Source of the DNA: Polynucleobacter sp.
GTDB lineage: Bacteria; Pseudomonadota; Gammaproteobacteria; Burkholderiales; Burkholderiaceae
NCBI GenBank assembly: GCA_023253245.1
Contig: JALRHB010000002.1
Coordinates: 1 to 7,625, forward strand
Reading direction: 5' to 3'
DNA: 7,625 nt
Shown here: one piece after another, positions 1 through 6,006 of the stretch
How the letters are laid out: every line of letters starts with the position of its first letter
Numbering within the stretch: the stretch's first letter is position 1
The notes under the pieces: generated by a model
The model's input: only the letters and a program-made list of their open reading frames with translations
Told to the model about the DNA's origin: nothing
The model's database searches: none
Program-made: the position numbers and the translations under genes

Positions 1-14
1 ACTAGATGTAGTGT
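1..14. promoter_or_regulatory. Probable NrdR box, truncated by the window edge
   Basis: The first 14 bases, ACTAGATGTAGTGT, match the last 14 positions of the 16-bp NrdR box (acaCwATATATwGtgt) at about 12 positions, and the two halves form an imperfect inverted repeat (ACTA...TAGT). NrdR is the conserved zinc-ribbon/ATP-cone repressor of bacterial ribonucleotide reductase operons. The site lies about 70 bp upstream of nrdA, where such a repressor would act. The first two bases would lie outside the window. NrdR boxes usually come in pairs. The only candidate partner downstream, around 25-40, keeps just the right half-site, so a partner may lie upstream. The assignment is by consensus and position only. 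Confidence 0.6.
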
Positions 15-20
15 TTAAAT
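12..20 (+). promoter_or_regulatory. Possible extended -10 element for nrdAB
   Basis: TGT followed by TTAAAT reads as an extended -10 (TGn plus a hexamer with four matches to TATAAT). It overlaps the end of the NrdR-like box, which would suit repression by promoter occlusion. A -35 element would fall outside the window. The rest of the AT-rich leader (AATAAT at 60-65 with TTGTTT at 35-40, 19 bp apart) is a weaker alternative. This is a guess from weak matches. Confidence 0.25.
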
Positions 21-84
21 ACAGCAATACCTTATTGTTTTTTAACGATTTTTTGTCCAAATAATACATAAAAGCAGGAAAAAT

Positions 85-3048
85 ATGACATACGCCAACC
101 CACAGACAGTAGGACAGACTGCTGCTACTAATAATCCTGGAATGAACCCAACTGAGGTAATTAACCAAGCACCATCTGCAGGTTTTGTGGCCGGTGGGGT
201 TGGTGGTGGACAGGCTACTCAATTGTCAGATTACAAAATTATTCGTCGCAATGGTTCGGTAGTGGCATTCGAGCCATCCAAAATCGCTATTGCGGTCACC
301 AAAGCTTTCTTGGCGGTTAATGGGGGTCAAGGTGCTGCTTCTGCCCGAATTCGTGAACAGGTAGAGCAATTGACTCATTCAGTTGTTCGTGCTTTGTTGC
401 GCAGTCGCCCAAATGGCGGCACCTTTCATATTGAAGATATTCAAGATCAGGTCGAGTTAGCGTTAATGCGTAGTGGTGAGCACAACGTTGCGCGTGCTTA
501 CGTTCTTTATCGTGAAAAACGCAATCAGGAGCGTGCTTCTCAGCAGGGTATTGCTCAGGAAGTTCAAGCTGCTACACAAGCTGGTGAATCCGGCATCAAA
601 GTTACCGATAACGGTGTTGAGAAGTGGCTGGATATGGCCGCTTTACGCACCATCATTGAGGCTGCTTGCGAAGGTTTGGGTACCCACATTGATGCAAACC
701 CAATCATCACTGAAACCATCAAGAATTTATATGATGGTGTGCCCATGGCGCAGGTGTATGACTCAGCAATTTTGGCATCACGCACATTGATCGAGAAAGA
801 TCCTGCTTATAGTCAGGTGACTGCCCGCATTTTGATGCATGTGATCCGTAAGGAAATTTTGGGTCGTGAAGTATTGCAAGGAGATATGCAGGCTGAGTAC
901 AGCACTTACTTTGCTAAGTACATCAACGAGGGCATTTCTGCTGAGTTGTTAGACCCACGCATGCGTGAGTTTGATCTACCAAGATTAGCTGCTGCCTTAA
1001 ATGCAAGCCGTGACTTGCAGTTTAACTATCTTGGTTTGCAAACCTTATATGACCGCTATTTCTTGCACATCGAAGACCGCCGCATCGAAATGCCGCAGGC
1101 CTTTTTCATGCGTGTTGCGATGGGTTTAGCGCTAAATGAATTAGATCGTGAGCGTCGCGCTATTGAGTTCTATGAAATCCTCTCTACATTCGATTTCATG
1201 TCCAGTACCCCAACCTTGTTTAACTCTGCAACAACCCGTCCACAGTTGTCTAGCTGCTACCTCACAACAGTAGATGATGATTTAGACGGTATCTACGAGG
1301 CCTTGAAAGAAAATGCGCTGTTGTCTAAGTTTGCTGGTGGCTTGGGTAATGACTGGACTAATGTTCGTGCATTAGGAAGCCATATCAAGGGCACCAACGG
1401 CAAGTCACAGGGTGTAGTGCCTTTCCTTAAGGTGGTGAATGACACTGCCGTTGCAGTGAATCAGGGTGGTAAGCGTAAGGGAGCGGTTTGTGCTTACCTA
1501 GAAACATGGCACTTGGATATTGAAGAATTCTTGGAGTTGCGTAAGAACACGGGTGATGATCGTCGTCGTACGCATGATATGAATACTTCAAACTGGATCC
1601 CAGATTTATTCATGAAGCGCGTGATGGAGGGTGGTGAATGGACATTATTCTCACCGTCTAATACCCCTGACTTGCATGACAAGTATGGCAAAGCATTTGA
1701 AGCTGCATATGTTGCTTACGAGAAAAAAGCAGATGCTGGTGAATTAAAGCCATTCCGTCGCATTCCTGCACAACAGCTCTGGCGCAAGATGCTAGGCATG
1801 TTGTTTGAAACAGGCCACCCTTGGATTACTTTTAAGGATCCATGCAATATCCGCAGCCCACAACAACATATTGGTGTGGTTCACTCCTCTAACTTATGTA
1901 CTGAGATTACTCTTAATACCAATGAGAGTGAAATCGCGGTATGTAATTTAGGTTCGGTGAACTTAACAGCTCACATGACGACGGATGCATCTGGCAAGAT
2001 GGTTTTGGATCATGAAAAGCTCCAAAGAACAGTTCGCACAGCAATGCGTATGTTGGACAACGTAATTGATATCAATTACTACGCAGTTGCCAAAGCACGT
2101 AACTCCAATTTGAAGCACCGCCCAGTAGGTATGGGCATCATGGGATTCCAGGATTGCTTGCACATGCAGCGTATCCCATATGCAAGTGAAGAGGCTGTGA
2201 AGTTTGCTGATACATCAATGGAAGCGGTGTGTTACTACGCGTATCTTGCCTCCAGTGAATTAGCAGAAGAGCGTGGCGTTTACAGCACATACAAGGGCTC
2301 ATTGTGGGATCGTGGCATCCTGCCTCAGGATACGGTCGCTATGTTGGCTGCAGAGCGTGGAGGGTATGTCGAAGTAGATAACTCATCAACAATGAATTGG
2401 GATAGCTTGCGTGCCCGTATCAAGCAGCACGGCATGCGTAACTCTAATTGTGTTGCAATTGCGCCTACCGCAACGATTTCCAACATCATTGGTGTATCGG
2501 CTTGCATTGAGCCTACATTCCAGAACTTATTTGTGAAATCTAACCTTTCAGGTGAATTCACCGTAGTAAATGAGTACTTGGTGCGTGATTTGAAAGACCG
2601 TGGTCTGTGGGATGAAGTCATGATCGCTGACTTGAAATACTTTGACGGCACCTTATCTAAGATTGACCGTGTTCCACAAGACCTGCGTGACTTATATGCG
2701 ACAGCCTTTGAAGTTGAGCCAAGCTGGTTGGTTGAGGCTGCTTCACGTCGTCAAAAATGGATTGATCAAGCACAGTCACTCAATATCTATATGGCCGGAG
2801 CATCTGGTAAGAAATTGGATGACACCTATAAGTTAGCTTGGTTGCGTGGCTTGAAGACAACCTACTACCTTCGCACTATGGCTGCAACCCATGTTGAGAA
2901 ATCAACTGTTGCTAGTGGTCAGCTTAATTCAGTTTCCAGTGGGGGTGGTGTCAGTGGGACTGATGCAGCAGCACAGCAAGCGGATGGCCCAGTTTGTACG
3001 ATGCGCCCTGGGGATGCTGGTTTTGAAGAGTGTGAAGCATGTCAGTGA
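85..3048 (+). CDS. nrdA: Class Ia ribonucleoside-diphosphate reductase, alpha subunit (NrdA, two ATP-cone type)
   Basis: This is the large catalytic subunit of aerobic class I ribonucleotide reductase, a cytoplasmic enzyme that works with NrdB to reduce ribonucleoside diphosphates to deoxy forms. At 987 residues it is much longer than E. coli NrdA (761). The order is a flexible Gly/Asn/Gln-rich head (1-49), an ATP-cone (about 50-145, with IIRRNGSVV and HIEDIQDQVELALM), a second, degenerate ATP-cone-like stretch (from about 171), then the barrel. Two cones are typical of the Pseudomonas-type NrdA, in which the first cone binds dATP for overall inhibition. Visible active-site residues are C391 (SSCYL), the N603-C605-E607 triad (NLCTE; C605 carries the thiyl radical), C620 as the partner of C391, and Y927-Y928 of the radical path. 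The C391-C605 spacing equals that in E. coli. The tail CEACQ supplies the shuttle cysteines C983 and C986. AGGA at 76-79 sets the ATG at 85. nrdB follows after 46 bp, so an operon is likely. Confidence 0.97.
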   Translation: MTYANPQTVGQTAATNNPGMNPTEVINQAPSAGFVAGGVGGGQATQLSDYKIIRRNGSVVAFEPSKIAIAVTKAFLAVNGGQGAASARIREQVEQLTHSVVRALLRSRPNGGTFHIEDIQDQVELALMRSGEHNVARAYVLYREKRNQERASQQGIAQEVQAATQAGESGIKVTDNGVEKWLDMAALRTIIEAACEGLGTHIDANPIITETIKNLYDGVPMAQVYDSAILASRTLIEKDPAYSQVTARILMHVIRKEILGREVLQGDMQAEYSTYFAKYINEGISAELLDPRMREFDLPRLAAALNASRDLQFNYLGLQTLYDRYFLHIEDRRIEMPQAFFMRVAMGLALNELDRERRAIEFYEILSTFDFMSSTPTLFNSATTRPQLSSCYLTTVDDDLDGIYEALKENALLSKFAGGLGNDWTNVRALGSHIKGTNGKSQGVVPFLKVVNDTAVAVNQGGKRKGAVCAYLETWHLDIEEFLELRKNTGDDRRRTHDMNTSNWIPDLFMKRVMEGGEWTLFSPSNTPDLHDKYGKAFEAAYVAYEKKADAGELKPFRRIPAQQLWRKMLGMLFETGHPWITFKDPCNIRSPQQHIGVVHSSNLCTEITLNTNESEIAVCNLGSVNLTAHMTTDASGKMVLDHEKLQRTVRTAMRMLDNVIDINYYAVAKARNSNLKHRPVGMGIMGFQDCLHMQRIPYASEEAVKFADTSMEAVCYYAYLASSELAEERGVYSTYKGSLWDRGILPQDTVAMLAAERGGYVEVDNSSTMNWDSLRARIKQHGMRNSNCVAIAPTATISNIIGVSACIEPTFQNLFVKSNLSGEFTVVNEYLVRDLKDRGLWDEVMIADLKYFDGTLSKIDRVPQDLRDLYATAFEVEPSWLVEAASRRQKWIDQAQSLNIYMAGASGKKLDDTYKLAWLRGLKTTYYLRTMAATHVEKSTVASGQLNSVSSGGGVSGTDAAAQQADGPVCTMRPGDAGFEECEACQ

Positions 3049-3094
3049 GCCCTTGGCCAGCTGATTGATAAAGAAAAGAATTTAGGAGAGATTT

Positions 3095-4279
3095 ATGTTG
3101 AATTGGGAAGAGGAAGTAGCGCCTGCATTAGCAAAAGCTGGCCTTGCTCCGCAACCAGCGGTAGTTGAACCACAGCGCCCACAAGCAGATCAAGTTGCTA
3201 TTGCGCCGCAAGTTGCTGCACCCGCACAACAAACGCCTGTTTCACCTGCTGGCGGCGAAACTCGTCGTGTCAATGTGGCAGATAAGCGTGTAATTAATGC
3301 TAAGACTGATGTAAACCAGTTGGTCCCATTTAAATATAAGTGGGCCTGGGAAAAGTATTTGGCCGGTTGCGCAAATCATTGGATGCCACAAGAGATCAAT
3401 ATGAATCGCGATATCGCGCTTTGGAAAGATCCAAATGGTCTAACTGAAGATGAGCGTCGGATTATTAAGCGTAATCTTGGCTTTTTCACTACCGCCGATT
3501 CTTTGGCAGCAAACAACATTGTTTTAGGTACATATCGCCAAATTACCGCCCCTGAGTGCCGACAATATCTATTGCGTCAGGCGTTTGAGGAAGCGATTCA
3601 TACCCATGCCTACCAATATATTGTTGAATCATTGGGTTTAGATCAGGCTGAAATCTTCAATGCCTATCACGAGATTGATTCGATTCGCGCTAAGGATGAG
3701 TTCTTAATTCCGTTTATTGATGTTTTAACTGACCCAACTTTTAAGACTGGTACATTAGAAAACGATCAAAAATTACTTCGCTCACTGATTGTTTTTGCCT
3801 GTGTGATGGAAGGTTTGTTCTTTTATGTTGGTTTTACGCAAATACTTGCGATGGGTCGTCAAAACAAAATGACGGGTGCTGCTGAGCAGTATCAATACAT
3901 CCTTCGTGATGAGTCAATGCACTGTAATTTTGGTATTGATTTAATTAACCAAATCAAGCTGGAGAACCCGCAGTTATGGACTTCTGCGTTCAAAGATGAG
4001 ATCAAATCCATCTTTGAAAAAGCAGTTGAATTGGAGTACCGATATGCAGAAGATACGATGCCTCGCGGAGTGCTCGGATTGAACGCACCGATGTTCAAAG
4101 GTTACCTAAGATACATCTGTAATCGCAGATGTTTGCAAATAGGACTTGACGCAATGTTCCCAAATGAAGAGAATCCATTTCCATGGATGTCAGAAATGAT
4201 AGATCTAAAAAAAGAACGAAACTTTTTTGAGACACGCGTTATTGAGTATCAAACCGGTGGTGCGCTAAGTTGGGAGTAA
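3095..4279 (+). CDS. nrdB: Class Ia ribonucleoside-diphosphate reductase, beta subunit (NrdB)
   Basis: This is the radical-generating small subunit, a ferritin-like helical protein carrying a dimetal centre and a tyrosyl radical that is passed to C605 of NrdA. Ligands align with E. coli R2: D135 (in TADSLAANN), E166 and H169 (FEEAIHTHAY), E239 (VMEGLFF), E273 and H276 (RDESMH). Y173, four residues after H169, is the radical tyrosine. The spacings D135-E166 (31) and E239-E273 (34) equal those of E. coli. All expected ligands are present, so the protein should be active. The R2 core starts near residue 79. Before it lies a low-complexity Ala/Pro/Gln stretch (about 12-52), probably disordered. 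The ATG is set by a strong AGGAGAG at 3084-3090. It lies 46 bp after nrdA and should share its NrdR control. Confidence 0.97.
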   Translation: MLNWEEEVAPALAKAGLAPQPAVVEPQRPQADQVAIAPQVAAPAQQTPVSPAGGETRRVNVADKRVINAKTDVNQLVPFKYKWAWEKYLAGCANHWMPQEINMNRDIALWKDPNGLTEDERRIIKRNLGFFTTADSLAANNIVLGTYRQITAPECRQYLLRQAFEEAIHTHAYQYIVESLGLDQAEIFNAYHEIDSIRAKDEFLIPFIDVLTDPTFKTGTLENDQKLLRSLIVFACVMEGLFFYVGFTQILAMGRQNKMTGAAEQYQYILRDESMHCNFGIDLINQIKLENPQLWTSAFKDEIKSIFEKAVELEYRYAEDTMPRGVLGLNAPMFKGYLRYICNRRCLQIGLDAMFPNEENPFPWMSEMIDLKKERNFFETRVIEYQTGGALSWE

Positions 4280-4280
4280 T

Positions 4281-4312
4281 TATTTAGCAAAAAGCGCACA
4301 GCCGGCTAAATA
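4281..4312 (+). other. Inverted repeat just after the nrdB stop
   Basis: TATTTAGC (4281-4288) and GCTAAATA (4305-4312) are perfect reverse complements, 8 bp, enclosing a 16-base loop. The repeat begins directly after the nrdB stop codon (4277-4279). There is no T-run after it, so it is not an intrinsic terminator by itself. It could protect the 3' end of the nrdAB transcript or be part of the larger structure that follows. Function unknown. Confidence 0.45.
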
Positions 4313-4412
4313 GGAGAGTAGACGGTTGGATAGTTTTAAAAGTCAGCAAAACCAGACTCAAATCCAAAAACCCTTATCAAAGGGTGCCCGGGCTATTCTC
4401 TCCGTTTTTTTT
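4313..4412 (+). other. Possible structured RNA in the nrdB 3' region, ending in T8
   Basis: GGAGAGTAG (4313-4321) can pair with CTA-TT-CTCTCC (4393-4403) as nine base pairs with a two-base bulge, and the 3' arm is followed by G and eight T (4405-4412). Inside lies a tight hairpin, ACCCTT-ATCA-AAGGGT (4370-4385), next to the palindrome GCCCGGGC (4386-4393), whose last base would also be used by the long-range helix. This resembles a compact RNA closed by a terminator-like helix. The 5' arm also contains an AGGAG that looks like a ribosome binding site. The long-range helix could be chance, and I recognise no known RNA family. Confidence 0.3.
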
Positions 4413-4424
4413 AGCAAATTTAAG

Positions 4425-4457
4425 AAGCCGTTGCCCTTTGGGGTCACGGCTTTTTTT
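4425..4457 (+). terminator. Intrinsic terminator of the nrdAB operon
   Basis: AAGCCGT (4425-4431) pairs with ACGGCTT (4446-4452), and the inner CCC/GGG pairs extend the stem around a short loop. Seven T (4451-4457) follow. It lies about 145 bases after the nrdB stop with no supported gene between, so it most likely ends the nrdAB transcript. Confidence 0.85.
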
Positions 4458-4498
4458 CCAAGATTCATTAGCGTGCAGCACTTAGCATCAAGCCGCGC

Positions 4499-4523
4499 GC
4501 CGATGAATGGCTCGCTCGTCGGC
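4499..4523 (+). other. GC-rich stem-loop upstream of the histone gene
   Basis: GCCGATGA (4499-4506) pairs with TCGTCGGC (4516-4523) over eight pairs, including one G-U wobble, around a nine-base loop. No T-run follows, so it is not a terminator. It lies about 90 bases before the histone start and could belong to its leader or to a separate small RNA. A perfect palindrome, CAATCGATTG (4526-4535), follows at once and could be a protein binding site. No function is claimed. Confidence 0.35.
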
Positions 4524-4612
4524 TCCAATCGATTGCAAAATCAGGCGGAAAAGAATGGTCGGGTCTTCTTAATCGGTAGTTTGTACTAATCCTCACGTGA
4601 AGGAGCATTACT

Positions 4613-4908
4613 ATGGCAATCGCCAAGAAAAAACCTGCTGCAAAGAAACCTGCTGCTAAAAAAGCTGCTGCTAAAAAGCCAGCTGCTAAAAAAGTAGCTA
4701 AGAAGCGCCCAGCTGCTAAAAAAGCTGCTGCTAAAAAGCCAGCTGCTAAAAAGGCTGCAAAGAAGCGCGTTGCAAAAAAAAAGTAAGTAAGCCAGCTGCG
4801 AAGAAAGCGGGTAAAGCTGTAAAAAAGCCCGTGGCTAAGAAAGCTGCAACTTCAACTGCGTTGAATCCAGCTGCTGCTTGGCCCTTCCCAACCGGCACAC
4901 GTCCATAA
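4613..4908 (+). CDS. Histone H1-like DNA-binding protein, interrupted by a -1 frame change
   Basis: This is a Lys/Ala/Pro-rich nucleoid protein like the H1-type histones of Bordetella, Ralstonia and Polynucleobacter, expected to bind and compact DNA through its positive charge. AAGGAG (4600-4605) lies seven bases before the ATG. The first frame gives 57 residues, made of PAAKK/AAAKK repeats, and ends at TAA 4784-4786 just after A9-G. The -1 frame then continues through VSKPAAKK to ALNPAAAWPFPTGTRP and stops at 4906-4908, which would give 98 residues. The repeats carry over into the -1 frame, and the WPFPTG-type tail is, to my knowledge, a typical end for this family, so the -1 part is genuine coding sequence. 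The terminator at 4935-4963 also lies after the second stop. The join may be made by -1 ribosomal frameshifting at A AAA AAG, by transcript slippage on A9, or the break may be a mutation or sequencing error. Start and family are sure; the full-length product is not. Confidence 0.85.
4649..4768 (+). repeat. Tandem 60-bp coding repeat in the histone gene
   Basis: Two 60-bp units (4649-4708 and 4709-4768) each encode 20 residues of the form PAAKK-AAAKK-PAAKK-(V/A)AKKR, residues 13-32 and 33-52. A 41-base block (4652-4692) recurs without change at 4712-4752. The identity at third codon positions points to a recent duplication or ongoing homogenisation, and predicts length differences between strains by gain or loss of units. 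Confidence 0.85.
4774..4783 (+). promoter_or_regulatory. Candidate recoding site: A9-G containing A AAA AAG before a stop codon
   Basis: Nine A and one G end the first histone frame. Bases 4777-4783 read A AAA AAG in the right phase (last base of one Lys codon, then AAA, then AAG), and the next codon is TAA. A AAA AAG is the -1 slippery heptamer used in E. coli dnaX. Slippage by one base leads straight into the conserved tail. An A9 run is also known to provoke RNA polymerase slippage; one extra A gives exactly the same protein. A possible stimulating structure starts six bases later: AGCCA (4790-4794) and CGGG (4808-4811) against CCCGTGGCT (4828-4836), with a 13-base bulge. The structure is weak evidence. 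Confidence 0.45.
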
Positions 4909-4934
4909 GTTTTACTTATAGTCGTGTGAAGTTC

Positions 4935-4963
4935 AAAGGGATCTCTTTTGAGATCCCTTTTTT
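4935..4963 (+). terminator. Strong intrinsic terminator after the histone gene
   Basis: AAAGGGATCTC (4935-4945) and GAGATCCCTTT (4950-4960) form a perfect 11-bp stem with a TTTT loop, and the T-run extends to 4963. It starts 26 bases after the -1-frame stop of the histone gene. The minus-strand kinase gene ends 24 bases to the right of it; in that direction only three T follow the GC stem, so it would end that transcript less well. Confidence 0.92.
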
Positions 4964-4986
4964 ATTATTCTTTGTGAAATTTGCAT

Positions 4987-5946
4987 TTAGAAGGCATAAC
5001 CAAATGCTGACTTGAACTGAGCAGCAATTTCAGCCTTACCCATTTGGTGATTTTGTGGCCCCTGATGGGTGATTTTGATTGATCCCATCAAACTAGCCAA
5101 TCTTCCGGTTGTTTCCCAATCCATATCGTTTTCTAGTCCAAAGAGTAAGCCACCACGGAATGCATCTCCGCATCCAGTAGGATCGACTACTTTGGTGGCT
5201 GGCACTGGTGGAATAGCGATACATTTCCCATCACAGTAAATATCAGCACCTTCCGCACCCTTGGTGACAATCATCGCTTTCACTCTTTGTGCCACTTTTT
5301 CTAGGCTTAAACCGGTTCTTTGGGCGAGCATTTCTCCTTCATAGTCGTTAACAGCCAAATAGCTCGCCATTTCAACTAATTCCAACAACTCTGGACCATT
5401 AAACATGGGCAAGCCTTGGCCTGGATCAAAAATAAATGGAATATTGGCATCGGCAAGTTGATGGCAGTGTTCCCACATGCCTTGGCGACCATCTGGAGCA
5501 ACAATTCCAAATTTTGCTGCACCCTTGTTGTTTTTGCTACGCTCTAATGCTACAGCTGAGACTTGATTGAGGTGAGAGTCACTCATAGCACCCGGGTGAA
5601 AAGCGGTAATTTGATTATTGGCTTGATCCGTAGTGATCATTGCCTGTGCAGTAAAGGCATCATCAATTTGACGAATATGGGTTGTATCAATTTTGAGTTG
5701 CTTTAATCGTTCTAAATAAGGTGCCGCATCCCCCCCAACCGTGGCCATGATGATGGGGTCGCCGCCGAGAAGGTTTAAGTTGTATGCAATATTGCCAGCG
5801 CAACCACCAAATTCACGACGCATAGTTGGAACGAGAAAGGCCACATTGAGGATGTGAATTTGCTCAGCCAGAATTTGGTCGGCAAATTTGCCTTCAAAGT
5901 TCATGATGGTGTCATAGGCTATGGAGCCACAGATCAAGCTAGACAT
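4987..5946 (-). CDS. PfkB-family carbohydrate kinase, adenosine-kinase-like
   Basis: This 319-residue cytoplasmic protein belongs to the ribokinase/PfkB family, which transfers phosphate from ATP to a sugar or nucleoside hydroxyl. Near the start, GSIAYDTIMNF (7-17, with D12) and the FGGCAGNIAYNL motif (46-57, with G47-G48 and N52) form the substrate side. Near the end, D255-P-T-G-C-G-D261 is the PfkB signature 2, giving the anion hole and the catalytic base D261. The start GSIA-D--M-F, the FLV strand and FHPGAMS resemble, from memory, the mycobacterial adenosine kinase type (CbhK/Rv2202c), so adenosine or a similar nucleoside is a possible substrate, but this is not proven by sequence. Length is normal. 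The Shine-Dalgarno signal is weak (AAGAAAG, about 10 bases before ATG). It starts 60 bp after the upstream fusion gene, so cotranscription is likely. Confidence 0.88.
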   Translation of the reverse strand: MSSLICGSIAYDTIMNFEGKFADQILAEQIHILNVAFLVPTMRREFGGCAGNIAYNLNLLGGDPIIMATVGGDAAPYLERLKQLKIDTTHIRQIDDAFTAQAMITTDQANNQITAFHPGAMSDSHLNQVSAVALERSKNNKGAAKFGIVAPDGRQGMWEHCHQLADANIPFIFDPGQGLPMFNGPELLELVEMASYLAVNDYEGEMLAQRTGLSLEKVAQRVKAMIVTKGAEGADIYCDGKCIAIPPVPATKVVDPTGCGDAFRGGLLFGLENDMDWETTGRLASLMGSIKITHQGPQNHQMGKAEIAAQFKSAFGYAF

Positions 5947-6006
5947 ATTGAGTTACTTTCTTATCAGGATAGAAGTGGGTGAGATATTAAGGCTTTATAG
6001 AAGCTC

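Larger units (their letters stand above)
4280..4612. other. Gap between nrdB and the histone gene: RNA-like structure, no supported gene
   Basis: No protein gene is supported in this 333-bp gap. It holds an 8-bp inverted repeat right after nrdB, a long-range pairing ending in a T8 run, a good intrinsic terminator at 4425-4457, and a GC-rich hairpin at 4499-4523 followed by a perfect 10-bp palindrome (CAATCGATTG, 4526-4535). The part from 4458 on is the upstream region of the histone gene and must hold its promoter unless that gene is reached by readthrough. I could not identify a convincing -35/-10 pair: TACTAA at 4584-4589 is a possible -10 but lacks a -35. The stretch 4490-4525 is richer in G and C than its surroundings. 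Confidence 0.7.

Noticed and set aside
4326..4589. An 87-codon open frame on the plus strand starting with TTG, with AGGAG nine bases before it.
   Set aside because: It runs straight through the intrinsic terminator at 4425-4457 and the T8 run, its residues there come from the hairpin, and the sequence resembles no family I know. The AGGAG may be chance or part of an RNA helix.
4468..4608. A 46-codon open frame on the minus strand starting with ATG at 4608.
   Set aside because: Start overlaps the ribosome binding region of the histone gene on the other strand, there is no visible ribosome binding site, and no family is recognised. The Arg/Ser richness is explained by the GC-rich hairpin.
4821..4827. 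A second A AAA AAG heptamer in the right phase of the -1 frame of the histone gene.
   Set aside because: A shift here would end translation a few codons later (GCC CGT GGC TAA), so it has no plausible use. It is kept as a warning that this heptamer arises easily in Lys-rich genes.
4831..4908. Separate translation of the histone tail from GTG at 4831.
   Set aside because: No ribosome binding site precedes it, and the product would lose the repeat-like residues that clearly continue the upstream protein.
4935..4960. Bidirectional terminator also serving the minus-strand kinase gene.
   Set aside because: On the minus strand only three T follow the GC part of the stem, so efficient intrinsic termination in that direction is doubtful; assigned to the histone gene only.
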